The notes under the pieces were generated by a model. That model did not search any database, had not been told where the DNA came from, and saw nothing but the letters and a program-made list of their open reading frames with translations. Shown here piece after piece: positions 1 through 7,232 of a stretch of DNA of 35,902 bases. The DNA is from Candidatus Gastranaerophilales bacterium (lineage in GTDB: Bacteria; Cyanobacteriota; Vampirovibrionia; Gastranaerophilales; UBA9579). The position numbers and the translations under genes are program-made. The stretch is from NCBI GenBank assembly GCA_028689995.1, contig JAQVCB010000016.1:1-35902 (forward strand), given 5' to 3'. Every line of letters begins with the position of its first letter. Position 1 is the stretch's first letter.

Positions 1-59
1 GCCAGAGATGGAGGAGCAAAGTTTTCAATTTTTTTAATTATTTCACTGCACTTAGTCAT
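1..59 (-). CDS. Nif3-like dinuclear metal centre protein, N-terminal fragment
   Basis: The minus strand starts an ATG at 59 that stays open to the window edge and gives 19 full codons, beginning MTKCSEIIKK and continuing IENFAPPSL. The pattern of an amphipathic helix followed by 'APP.LA' is what the first helix of Nif3/YbgI-family proteins looks like (family knowledge). The start lies inside the last codons of coaBC (8-base overlap, ATGACTAA), with an AAAAGGGA ribosome binding site a few bases upstream, so it is the third gene of the gmk-coaBC operon and probably translationally coupled. Only about 20 residues are visible, so the family call is tentative; the start itself is well supported. 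Confidence 0.5.
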   Translation of the reverse strand, partial: MTKCSEIIKKIENFAPPSL

Positions 60-1236
60 CGACTATCCCTTTTAAGATCAGCTTTGCAATATTTTTTTTG
101 GGCATTGGCACAAAATCAACTGCTTCTTTGTTTTTATCTATCAGAGTAACGGCATTATAATCGCTGTTAAACCCTATTTCAGGATCAGAAATATCGTTAG
201 CTACTATATAATCAAGATTTTTTTCTTTAAGTTTCTTTAATGCATTGTCAAAAAGATTTTCGCTTTCAGCGCAAAAACCTACCACAGTCTGCTCTGGTTT
301 TTTAATTTTAGAAATTTCCATTAAAATATCAGGATTTTTAACTAGTTCCAAAGTTAACGAATCTGAATTCTCTTTTTTGATCTTCTGCTCTGCAACTGTT
401 TTAGGCCTGTAATCAGCCACTGCGGCGACCATAATTAGAATATCAGACTCAACGAATCCTTTTTTTGTAGCTTCCAGCATTTCAAGAGCTGTATCGACTT
501 TCGTCACTTTATAAGCTTTATTAATATCGACAGTAGTAATAAGACTGACTTCAGCTCCTGATTCAAAAGCAGCATCAGCAAGAGCTATTCCCATTTTGCC
601 TGAGCTGCGGTTTCCGATAAATCTTACAGGGTCGATAGGTTCTTTTGTTCCGCCTGCTGTAATTATTATTTTCTTACCTTTTAAATTCGGTTCTAAGTGA
701 AGGGCTTCTTCTACAAAATTAAATATTTTGTCAACAGAAGCCATTCTTCCTGTGCCTTCATAGCCGCAGGCAAGCTCTCCGCTTTCAGGAGGAACGATAC
801 AAAATCCTGCTTTCTTAAGAGCAGCAACATTTTTTTGAACGAAATGACTTTCCCACATGTTGCAGTTCATAGCAGGAGCAAGAATGACAGGTTTTTTAAA
901 TGCAGTAACGAGAGAAGTTAAAAGATTATCGCATATGCCGTTTGCAATTTTTCCTATTGTGTTGGCAGAAGCAGGAGCTATGATAAATAAATCAGAACTG
1001 TCTGCAAGGCTGATATGCTCAGGCTGCCAGTTTCTCACAGGGAACTGCTCAATATAAACCTGATTTCTTGTCAGGGTTCTAATAGTTGTTTCTGTTACAA
1101 ATTCTTTTGCAGAAGGAGTCATGACAGCTTTAACTTCAGCTCCTGCTTTTATAAGAAGCCTGATAAGCTCGCATGTTTTGTAAGCAGCAATTCCGCCTGT
1201 AATGCCGACTAATATTTTCTTTCCAGATAAAACCAT
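52..1236 (-). CDS. coaBC: Bifunctional phosphopantothenoylcysteine decarboxylase / phosphopantothenate-cysteine ligase
   Basis: This enzyme performs two steps of coenzyme A synthesis: CTP-dependent joining of 4'-phosphopantothenate to cysteine, then FMN-dependent decarboxylation to 4'-phosphopantetheine. The N-terminal flavoprotein (CoaC) half, about residues 5-180, shows GITGGIAAYK, the catalytic His74 in PEHISLAD, PAMNCNMW (residues 121-128) and the lid Cys157 in ACGYEGTGRM. The C-terminal CoaB half begins near residue 188 with AGGTKEPID and the NRSSGKMG nucleotide-binding motif (209-216), followed by AAVADYRP and the KIKK lysines. Its 394 residues fit the ~400 of the family. Its ATG overlaps the gmk stop by one base (TAATG). 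Many bacteria carry rpoZ between gmk and this gene; here they abut directly. Confidence 0.97.
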   Translation of the reverse strand: MVLSGKKILVGITGGIAAYKTCELIRLLIKAGAEVKAVMTPSAKEFVTETTIRTLTRNQVYIEQFPVRNWQPEHISLADSSDLFIIAPASANTIGKIANGICDNLLTSLVTAFKKPVILAPAMNCNMWESHFVQKNVAALKKAGFCIVPPESGELACGYEGTGRMASVDKIFNFVEEALHLEPNLKGKKIIITAGGTKEPIDPVRFIGNRSSGKMGIALADAAFESGAEVSLITTVDINKAYKVTKVDTALEMLEATKKGFVESDILIMVAAVADYRPKTVAEQKIKKENSDSLTLELVKNPDILMEISKIKKPEQTVVGFCAESENLFDNALKKLKEKNLDYIVANDISDPEIGFNSDYNAVTLIDKNKEAVDFVPMPKKNIAKLILKGIVDD

Positions 1237-1817
1237 TATTTTTTATTAGCTCCCTGGGCTAAAATAGTATTTTCCAATTCTTCAAGCGCCTTGTTTAAGT
1301 CATCGTTAATTATCTCATGATCGAAATATTTTCTCTTTTTAAATTCGCTTTCCACTATAGAGAGCCTTTTTTGAATAACTTCTTCTGTTTCGGTATTTCT
1401 GCATGTTAATCGTGATTTCAGCTCATCTATTGATGGAGGAGAAATAAATATCAGGATTGCTTCGGGCATTTTTTCCTTAATCTGCATTGCGCCTTGAACT
1501 TCGATTTCAAGAGCTATATTTATACCTTTTGAAAGAGCATTTTCAACAGTTTTTTTATAAGTTCCGTAATAGTTATCAGCGAACTTTGCCCATTCCAGAA
1601 ATTCACCTTTTTCAATTGATTCTTGAAACTTCTCTTTTGAAACAAAGAAATAATTCACCCCATCAACTTCATCCTGTCGAGGACTTCGGGTTGTAGCCGA
1701 TATAGAAAGAGATATTTCAGTATGTTTGGCCAGGAGCATTTTAAGCAATGTCCCTTTCCCAACGCCGGATGGCCCTGAAATTACAAATATATTTCCTTTT
1801 GGAGAATTATTTTCCAT
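1236..1817 (-). CDS. gmk: Guanylate kinase
   Basis: Guanylate kinase phosphorylates GMP (or dGMP) to GDP with ATP, an essential cytosolic step of nucleotide synthesis. The 193-residue protein has the P-loop GPSGVGKGT (about 15-23), the GMP-binding stretch SATTRSPR...VDGVNYFFV, and GEFLEWAKF..NYYGT, all diagnostic of Gmk. A short acidic/Lys-rich C-terminus follows. It is the first gene of a minus-strand operon with coaBC and the Nif3-like gene; the TAATG overlap suggests translational coupling. It is transcribed divergently from the HicAB pair, about 90 bases from the HicAB promoter. Length matches the short bacterial form. Confidence 0.96.
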   Translation of the reverse strand: MENNSPKGNIFVISGPSGVGKGTLLKMLLAKHTEISLSISATTRSPRQDEVDGVNYFFVSKEKFQESIEKGEFLEWAKFADNYYGTYKKTVENALSKGINIALEIEVQGAMQIKEKMPEAILIFISPPSIDELKSRLTCRNTETEEVIQKRLSIVESEFKKRKYFDHEIINDDLNKALEELENTILAQGANKK

Positions 1818-1901
1818 GCAATATTCCTTTTATTATATTTTATCAAAGATATTCGATGTTAAGAAATTTCTATGATTTTTATAAAGTTGTCATTATATAT
1901 A

Positions 1902-1930
1902 TTGACATTCATATTGTCATGCTATATAAT
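1902..1930 (+). promoter_or_regulatory. Consensus sigma-70-type promoter of hicAB
   Basis: TTGACA at 1902-1907, a 17-base spacer and TATAAT at 1925-1930: an exact consensus match, rare in this window. It points at hicA, 26 bases downstream of the -10. The -10 box partly overlaps the right arm of a perfect inverted repeat, so the promoter should be strong but repressible. Confidence 0.85.
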
Positions 1931-1941
1931 GACAATATGAA
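1908..1941 (+). promoter_or_regulatory. Probable HicB operator (13-bp perfect inverted repeat)
   Basis: TTCATATTGTCAT (1908-1920) and ATGACAATATGAA (1929-1941) are perfect reverse complements separated by 8 bases. The dyad fills the spacer and -10 of the promoter. A second, looser TGTCA/TGACA pair lies at 1888-1892 and 1903-1907. HicB antitoxins with a C-terminal DNA-binding domain are known to repress their own operon, so this is the expected binding site; that binding is inferred. Confidence 0.75.
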
Positions 1942-1955
1942 AAATGGGAGTTGAA

Positions 1956-2177
1956 ATGAACAAAGTAGAAAAAATTATAGACAGGATGAAAAGAACCAAA
2001 TATGGTCATACATTTGAAGATTGTCAAAAAGTTCTTGAATTCAAATGCTACACAATGAAAGAAGGCAAAGGCTCACATTTCAAATTCTTTAAAGGTCAAA
2101 AAATGATAGTAATTGCAAAACACAGGCCAGTTGATCCAAAAGCAGTAGAAGATATTATCAGAGCCTGGGAAACATAA
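1956..2177 (+). CDS. hicA: HicA-family mRNA interferase toxin
   Basis: HicA toxins are small RNases with a double-stranded-RNA-binding-like fold that cleave mRNA and stop growth unless bound by HicB. The 73-residue product has the family's alpha-beta layout: a first helix (VEKIIDRMKR), a second helix around FEDCQKVLE, and then GKGSHFKFF with the catalytic His41 in the GSH motif, followed by a second strand (MIVIAKHR) and a final helix. I chose the ATG at 1956 because GGGAG at 1946-1950 sits five bases upstream; an ATG at 1944 in the same frame would add four residues but lacks a site. hicB follows 28 bases after the stop. Confidence 0.88.
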   Translation: MNKVEKIIDRMKRTKYGHTFEDCQKVLEFKCYTMKEGKGSHFKFFKGQKMIVIAKHRPVDPKAVEDIIRAWET

Positions 2178-2205
2178 TCTTTTAACTCTAAAAAAGGAGA
2201 ATATA

Positions 2206-2562
2206 ATGAACAAAGATCTAAATTATTATATGAATTTACCATGGGAATTTGAACTGGAGAAAGCTCCTGAAGGTGGTTTTTATGCAAGAGTTAAAGGTTT
2301 ATCTTGTTATTCCCACGGTGATGATATGATAGAAGCTGTTAAAAACATTAATGAAGCCTTAGAAACTTATATAGAAGGTTGCCTTGAAGAAAATATTACA
2401 ATTCCTGAACCTGTTTCCGAAGAAGATTGTAATGGTAGACTTAGTATTAGAGTTAAAAAGTCTTTACATTGCAAATTAGCTAAAATTGCAAGAGAAGAAG
2501 ACGTCAGTATTAGCCATCTCATAAATGATGCGTTGATAAAAGTTTATGATAAAGTTTCTTAG
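2206..2562 (+). CDS. hicB: HicB-family antitoxin with C-terminal DNA-binding domain
   Basis: The antitoxin partner of HicA. Residues 1-70 form the partly degraded RNase H-like HicB domain (GGFYARVKGLSCYSHGDD, then EAVKNINEALETYIE). Residues 80-118 (RLSIRVKKSLHCKLAKIARE, then a helix-turn-helix-like SISHLINDAL) look like a ribbon-helix-helix/HicB-like DNA-binding domain. AAAAAAGGAG precedes the ATG at good spacing. Its order after hicA and the shared promoter fit a type II toxin-antitoxin operon. By family precedent it neutralises HicA and represses the promoter at 1902-1930. No partner or target can be read from the sequence. Confidence 0.87.
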   Translation: MNKDLNYYMNLPWEFELEKAPEGGFYARVKGLSCYSHGDDMIEAVKNINEALETYIEGCLEENITIPEPVSEEDCNGRLSIRVKKSLHCKLAKIAREEDVSISHLINDALIKVYDKVS

Positions 2563-2720
2563 ACTTGTAATCTCAAATAGAATAACATTTATCCACCCTG
2601 CGTATACTACTCCAATAAGAGTTATTATGTAAAAAAATACTACAGCGTTTGATGTAGTTGTATATCTTATACTATGTGTTTAATTATTTCTATGAATTAA
2701 AAATCTTATGAATATTGATA

Positions 2721-2750
2721 TAGTTCCTCTATTAAACATGGAGGAACCAT
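2721..2750 (+). promoter_or_regulatory. Hairpin hiding the ribosome binding site of the next gene
   Basis: GTTCCTC (2723-2729) is the exact reverse complement of GAGGAAC (2741-2747); two further inner pairs (U-G, A-U) extend the stem to nine. The right arm contains the GGAGG Shine-Dalgarno (2740-2744) for the ATG at 2758. If transcribed, the stem would block ribosome entry. It could instead be a DNA operator. Confidence 0.5.
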
Positions 2751-2757
2751 ATTTCTA

Positions 2758-3042
2758 ATGAAAGAATTAATTAAAATTCTGTCAGTCATAGTCTTAAGTT
2801 TATTTGTTACTAATAATTTCGTATTTGCTTTGACAGACAACGAAATTAAAGAAAGAATTATTCAAGAGTCAATTTTAAACTATCCGGGAAACTGTCCCTG
2901 TCCCTATAATATTGCAAGAAATGGGAGTAGATGCGGCAAAAGAAGCGCTTACAGCAAACACGGTGGCTATAGTCCCATTTGTTATCCAGATCAGATTAAT
3001 CAAAAAATGATTGATGAATATAAAAAAACTCATAAAAAATAA
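2758..3042 (+). CDS. Small secreted Cys-rich protein of unknown function
   Basis: A 94-residue protein with a Sec-type signal peptide: Lys-containing start (MKELIK), a hydrophobic stretch to about residue 22, and likely cleavage near VFA-LT (about 25). The mature part has a compact Cys-rich core with NCPCPYN, NGSRCGKRSAYSKHGGYSP and ICYP, four cysteines able to make two disulfides. I recognise this CPCPYN...NGSRCG...CYP pattern from short conserved hypothetical proteins in many bacteria, often near mobile genes, but know no function. GGAGG sits about 13 bases before the ATG, longer than usual, and inside a hairpin. It is followed after 19 bases by another small gene, and its placement beside HicAB suggests an acquired patch. 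Confidence 0.75.
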   Translation: MKELIKILSVIVLSLFVTNNFVFALTDNEIKERIIQESILNYPGNCPCPYNIARNGSRCGKRSAYSKHGGYSPICYPDQINQKMIDEYKKTHKK

Positions 3043-3061
3043 ATTAAGAGGAGATTAACTT

Positions 3062-3340
3062 ATGACTTTTGCAACGTTTGAGGAGTTTTTTTCAAAAATT
3101 AAATCAAGAATGAAAAATGGAAAAGTTTATAATTTAGAATTTATTAATCCAGATAATAATAATGAAAATTTTATGATTTCGGCTTGGTGTTCAATGAAAG
3201 ACTATTCAGATTGTAAATCACATATAGTTTTTTATAATCAAAAAAATGAAAAAAATAAAATAAAGGAAGAAACCGTATCATTAGATAAACTTGAACAATT
3301 ATTTTATAAAAATGGCTGGTCAAATTTCCGATTGAAGTAA
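3062..3340 (+). CDS. Hypothetical 92-residue protein
   Basis: Not recognised. The protein starts with an aromatic helix (MTFATFEEFFSKIKSRMKNG), followed by a likely strand (KVYNLEFI), a polar Asn-rich turn, MISAWCSMKDY, and a basic middle section before a C-terminal amphipathic segment ending NFRLK. There is no signal peptide or membrane segment. AAGAGGAG lies at good spacing before the ATG. The gene is 19 bases after the secreted Cys-rich gene and likely co-transcribed with it. A strong ribosome binding site and clean placement support it as real. Confidence 0.65.
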   Translation: MTFATFEEFFSKIKSRMKNGKVYNLEFINPDNNNENFMISAWCSMKDYSDCKSHIVFYNQKNEKNKIKEETVSLDKLEQLFYKNGWSNFRLK

Positions 3341-3463
3341 ATTAAGTTTTTGTCCTATAATAGTAATTATATAAAATATCTGTTTATAAACTTCACGCTT
3401 ATTTTTGATGGGCTAACAGATCATCCTACTTCATAAATTGATTTTCATTATTTTTAAAAAGAA

Positions 3464-4360
3464 TTAATAAAGTTTATTTAATGTTTCTCTCAATCTTCCA
3501 TTGTTTTTATTTAACAAATTAACTGTTTCGTTAAAATTTATATCGTATTTTAGCATTAAAACAGCTGCTTTAACGTTATAATCAGCTTTAATTAACGTAT
3601 TTTTCGCATTTTCATAATCAACCTCGGCAATTTCTGAAACTATTCTGGCAGCTCTGTCTTTTAGTTTTATATTTGTCGGCTTAACATCAATCATAAAGTT
3701 TTCATAAGTCTTGCCTATTTTGATCATGGAAGCTGTAGAGAGCATGTTCAGGATCATCTTTTGTGCTGTTCCGGCTTTCATTCTTGTTGAACCGGTAATT
3801 GCTTCTTCTCCAACTTCAGGCGAAATAAATATATCGGCATGTTCCTGTAATTTGGCTTTTTTGTTGCATGCTATACCTATCGTGGATATTCCAAGCTCTT
3901 TTGCTTTTTTTAACACTCCAATAACATATGGAGCATTTCCACTTGCTGAAATACCGACCACAACGTCATTTATTTCTGCACCTGATTTAACAAAATCTGA
4001 CTCTCCTCCTTCAAAGCTGTCTTCTGCACCTTCAACAGCATTTTTTATTGCAGTATCTCCTCCAGCGATATATCCTCTGACCATTTCAGAGAGGACGCTG
4101 AATGTCGGAGGACATTCTGAAGCATCGAGTATTCCTAACCTGCCGCTTGTACCGGCTCCGAAATACAGTAAATTTCCTCCTTTTAAAAAACTTTCCGTTA
4201 TTAAATCAACTGCTTTTGAAATTGAATCAAGTTCTTTTTGAACAGCAAGCGCAACTTTTAAATCTTCATTATTAATCAATCGGACAATTTCCTGCGAAGA
4301 CAAAAGATCAATATTTACTGTATCAGGGTTTCTTTTTTCAGTTAATATTATTTCCCCCAT
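3464..4360 (-). CDS. murQ: N-acetylmuramic acid 6-phosphate etherase
   Basis: MurQ cleaves the D-lactyl ether of MurNAc-6-phosphate to give GlcNAc-6-phosphate and lactate, the key step in recycling cell-wall muramic acid. At 298 residues it equals the E. coli enzyme. The SIS domain shows LLYFGAGTSGRLGILDASE with catalytic Glu82, GGDTAIKNAVEGAED with the second acidic residue Glu113, VVGISASGNAPYV and GSTRMKAGTAQK, then a C-terminal helical UBA-like tail (NAKNTLIKADYNVKAAVLM). It stands alone, without a MurNAc kinase or PTS transporter beside it, and is divergent from pnp. A ribosome binding site AAAGG precedes the ATG. Confidence 0.95.
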   Translation of the reverse strand: MGEIILTEKRNPDTVNIDLLSSQEIVRLINNEDLKVALAVQKELDSISKAVDLITESFLKGGNLLYFGAGTSGRLGILDASECPPTFSVLSEMVRGYIAGGDTAIKNAVEGAEDSFEGGESDFVKSGAEINDVVVGISASGNAPYVIGVLKKAKELGISTIGIACNKKAKLQEHADIFISPEVGEEAITGSTRMKAGTAQKMILNMLSTASMIKIGKTYENFMIDVKPTNIKLKDRAARIVSEIAEVDYENAKNTLIKADYNVKAAVLMLKYDINFNETVNLLNKNNGRLRETLNKLY

Positions 4361-4475
4361 GGCATAACCTTTCTAAAAAATAATTACACTTTTTATGATT
4401 AAAATTTTTATTACATTTATTTTAATATATACTATTAATGGAAAAATAGAAGAAATATAAGGAACGAAAGAAAAG

Positions 4476-6614
4476 ATGGATTCAGTTCAAAAGTACACAT
4501 TTCAAATTGGTGAAAGAACCGTAGAGTTAGAAACCGGTAAATATGCAAAAAATGCTGCCGGTTCTGTAACAGTACGTTGCGGCGATACAATGCTGATTGT
4601 TTCAGTTGCAACATCAGATGAGCCAAGACCGGGTATTGATTATTTCCCGCTTCTTGTTGACTACGAAGAAAAAATGTACTCTATCGGGAAAATTCCCGGC
4701 AGCTATATGAGAAAAGAAGGACGTCCTTCAGATAAAGCAATTCTTACAAGCAGATTAATAGATAGACCAATCAGACCATTGTTTCCAGCTGGTTTCAGAA
4801 ATGATGTTCAGATTGTTGCAACAATATTAAGTTCAGATCAGCTAACTCAACCTGATACACTTGCTATTCTCGGTGCTTCTATGGCGCTTGAACTTTCAGG
4901 AGTTCCATTCCAGGGTCCTATAAGTGCAGTTAGAGTAAGCAGACTGAATGGAAAACTGATCGCAAATCCAACTTATGAAGAAAGCGACTTGAGCGATCTT
5001 GATATTGTTATCGCAGGTACTGAAGATTCAATTATAATGGTTGAAGCAGGATGCAAATTTGTATCCGAAGAAGTAATTATGGAAGCGGTTGTATTTGCTC
5101 AGGAAGAAATCAAAAGACATGTTCAGGCTCAAAAAGCATTATCAGCTCAATGTGGAGTTGTTAAGAAAGAATACGTTAATCCGTTTGACACTTCAGAGCT
5201 TAAAAGCTTCATAGAAGGAATAGCAAAAGATGAAGTTTATGCTGCTTATCACAACTTTGACAGAGAACAAAGACAGGAAAAACTAAAAGCAGTAAAAGAA
5301 CTTGTTAATACAAAAATTGCTGAACTCCCTGAAGATAGTTCAATTAAAACACTTATAGCTTCTTCTGCAATTAAATTTGTAACAGAAGAATTTAAATATC
5401 TCGAAAAGAAAATTATGAGAGATATTTTAGTTAACGAAGGAATCAGGGCTGACGGAAGAAAAGTCGACGAAATCAGACCTATCTGGTCTGAAGTTGGAAT
5501 GCTTCCAAGAGCTCATGGTTCAGCCGTATTCACAAGAGGCAGCACACAGGCATTATCAGTTGCAGTTCTTGCAGGTCCTGGACTTGCTCAGGAACTTGAA
5601 GGGGTTGACCCACAGACTGAAAGAAGATATATGCACAATTATAGCTTCCCTGGTTTCGCTACAGGTGAAGTAAGACCTAACAGAGGTGCCGGAAGACGTG
5701 AAATTGGGCATGGTGCACTTGCAGAAAGAGCTATTATTCCTGCACTTCCTTATAAAGATAAATTCCCTTACGCTATAAGAGTCAACTCAGATATACTTGA
5801 GTCCAACGGATCATCAAGTATGGCAAGTACATGCGGTAGCTGTCTTGCTCTTATGGATGCAGGCGTTCCATTAACTGCCATAGTTGGCGGTGTTGCAATG
5901 GGTCTTGTTAAAGAAGCAGATAAAGAAATAATTTTGACAGATATTCAAGGTCTTGAAGATTTCCTCGGAGATATGGACTTTAAAGTTACAGGCAGCAAAG
6001 ATGGTATTACTGCTCTTCAAATGGATATGAAAATCAAGGGAATTTCTACTGAAACCGTAAAAAAAGCACTTATTGATGCTAAAGCAGGCAGAATATTCAT
6101 TATAGATAAAATGATGGAAACACTGGCTGCTCCAAGACCTGAATTATCACCAATGGCTCCTAGAATTACTACTTTAAAAATTGATGTTGATACAATTGGA
6201 GCTCTTATAGGCCCGGGCGGTAAGACAATAAGGGGCATTATTGAAGAAACAGGCGCAACAATTGACATCGAAGATGATGGAACAGTTAATGTTACCAGTG
6301 TTGAAGCAGAAGGAAGCAGAAGAGCAATTGCAAGGATAGAAGCTATTACAAGAAAAATTACAGAAGGCCTTGTAATGAAAGGAAAAGTTGTAAGAACTAT
6401 TCCTATCGGAGCTTTTGTTGAACTTGCACCCGGCAAAGATGGACTGGTACATATTTCTCAACTTGCAAAAGAAAGAGTTGCAAAAGTTGAAGATGTCGTG
6501 AATTTAGGCGATGTAGTCATTGTTAAAGTTCAGGCTGTAGATGATAAGGGAAGAATAAACCTTACTATAAAAGGCGTAACCGACGAAGAAAAACTGCCCT
6601 TTATTCAGGCATAA
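4476..6614 (+). CDS. pnp: Polyribonucleotide nucleotidyltransferase (PNPase)
   Basis: PNPase degrades RNA 3'-5' by phosphorolysis and can add tails in reverse; it works as a trimer and in degradosomes. The 712 residues contain a first RNase PH domain (about 10-145), the all-helical linker (about 240-310), and the second catalytic RNase PH domain (about 315-540). This last carries FPGFATGEVRPNRGAGRREI and the metal-binding acidic run LTDIQGLEDFLGDMD. A KH domain follows with GALIGPGGKTIRGI from residue 575, then an S1 domain (about 630-700) with GAFVELAPGKDGLVHISQL. The start ATG has AAGGA about 12 bases upstream, a rather long spacing. A hairpin terminator follows the stop. No rpsO precedes it, unlike the common rpsO-pnp order. 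Confidence 0.97.
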   Translation: MDSVQKYTFQIGERTVELETGKYAKNAAGSVTVRCGDTMLIVSVATSDEPRPGIDYFPLLVDYEEKMYSIGKIPGSYMRKEGRPSDKAILTSRLIDRPIRPLFPAGFRNDVQIVATILSSDQLTQPDTLAILGASMALELSGVPFQGPISAVRVSRLNGKLIANPTYEESDLSDLDIVIAGTEDSIIMVEAGCKFVSEEVIMEAVVFAQEEIKRHVQAQKALSAQCGVVKKEYVNPFDTSELKSFIEGIAKDEVYAAYHNFDREQRQEKLKAVKELVNTKIAELPEDSSIKTLIASSAIKFVTEEFKYLEKKIMRDILVNEGIRADGRKVDEIRPIWSEVGMLPRAHGSAVFTRGSTQALSVAVLAGPGLAQELEGVDPQTERRYMHNYSFPGFATGEVRPNRGAGRREIGHGALAERAIIPALPYKDKFPYAIRVNSDILESNGSSSMASTCGSCLALMDAGVPLTAIVGGVAMGLVKEADKEIILTDIQGLEDFLGDMDFKVTGSKDGITALQMDMKIKGISTETVKKALIDAKAGRIFIIDKMMETLAAPRPELSPMAPRITTLKIDVDTIGALIGPGGKTIRGIIEETGATIDIEDDGTVNVTSVEAEGSRRAIARIEAITRKITEGLVMKGKVVRTIPIGAFVELAPGKDGLVHISQLAKERVAKVEDVVNLGDVVIVKVQAVDDKGRINLTIKGVTDEEKLPFIQA

Positions 6615-6628
6615 TAAAATTCAATCAT

Positions 6629-6672
6629 ATATTAAGAAAGGAGATGCAAAACATCTCCTTTCTTAATATTTT
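6629..6672 (+). terminator. Hairpin terminator of pnp
   Basis: An 18-base left arm (6629-6646, ATATTAAGAAAGGAGATG) pairs perfectly with 6652-6669 around a CAAAA loop, followed by a short T run. The stem starts 15 bases after the pnp stop. The tail is only four Ts, so termination may be partial. Confidence 0.75.
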
Positions 6673-6960
6673 AGGATCGACAAATTTGCAAATTCGGCTG
6701 GATATCAAGAAAACTATATATAAATAAGATTCCAGTCCAGCCTTACCCACAAGGGGCAGTGCAAATTTGCCTGTATATGTCGCTTATAACTCCCCCCTAT
6801 AAAATCGTTTAAAGCTCCGATTTTGATAAAACTTACACCATTTTGATAGAGTTATATTTTTCTAATAAGAAATATAAAAAGAAGGAACTTTTGCGATAAA
6901 TCGCTGCTTAAATGAATCTGCTGGCAAAGCTGGAGGGGCATAAGTTTTATCAAAATCTCA

Positions 6961-7020
6961 TGCGAAGCGGGAGCGTTTCAAAGGGAAACGATGAGTTTTC
7001 CTTTGAATAAACTCATTCCC
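6961..7020 (+). repeat. TGCGAAGCGGGAG-type intergenic element, copy A
   Basis: Begins TGCGAAGCGGGAG (6961-6973) and ends AACTCATTC, with an internal near-perfect stem CAAAGGGAAA / TTTTCCTTTG. Same plan as copies at 7150, 28481 (reversed) and 35792, with different internal sequence. Confidence 0.55.
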
Positions 7021-7149
7021 GCCCGAAAACGATCTTCAAGGAGGAGTAATAAGCTCTCTGTTAGGTTTTTTATAAAAATTGCAAAAGAATTTTTCTTAGA
7101 GCCTGTCTTGTTAAAAACTGTAAAATCCAATTATAACTGTAAAAGCTAG

Positions 7150-7224
7150 TGCGAAGCGGGAGTGCTGGCTAAAGCCGAAACGGCTTGCTTGGCAAGGCGT
7201 TGGAGGCTTTAACCAAACTCGTTC
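7150..7224 (+). repeat. TGCGAAGCGGGAG-type intergenic element, copy B
   Basis: Begins TGCGAAGCGGGAGTG (7150-7164) and ends AACTCGTTC (7216-7224). The interior forms AAGCC/GGCTT and CTTGC/GCAAG stems. It lies just downstream of the minus-strand receiver-STAS gene and could also serve as its 3' structure. Confidence 0.6.
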
Positions 7225-7232
7225 TTACTTTT

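Larger units (their letters stand above)
6673..7232. other. Gene-free stretch packed with inverted repeats
   Basis: No convincing coding frame. It holds a nested inverted repeat: AATTTGCA 6683-6690 with TGCAAATT 6760-6767, inside which GGCTGGA 6696-6702 pairs with TCCAGCC 6736-6742. It also holds a 17-base inverted repeat (6819-6835 with 6941-6957, TAAGTTTTATCAAAATC), and two copies of the TGCGAAGCGGGAG...AACTC(A/G)TTC element (6961-7020 and 7150-7224). Either a small structured RNA or accumulated repeat insertions would explain this; nothing favours one. Confidence 0.6.

Noticed and set aside
3711-4241. 176-codon plus-strand frame inside murQ
   Set aside because: It is antisense to a clearly functional, motif-complete murQ and has a Ser/Pro-rich composition typical of shadow frames.
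6017-6461. Antisense frames inside pnp as genes
   Set aside because: They lie entirely within conserved PNPase KH/S1 coding sequence and have low-complexity products.
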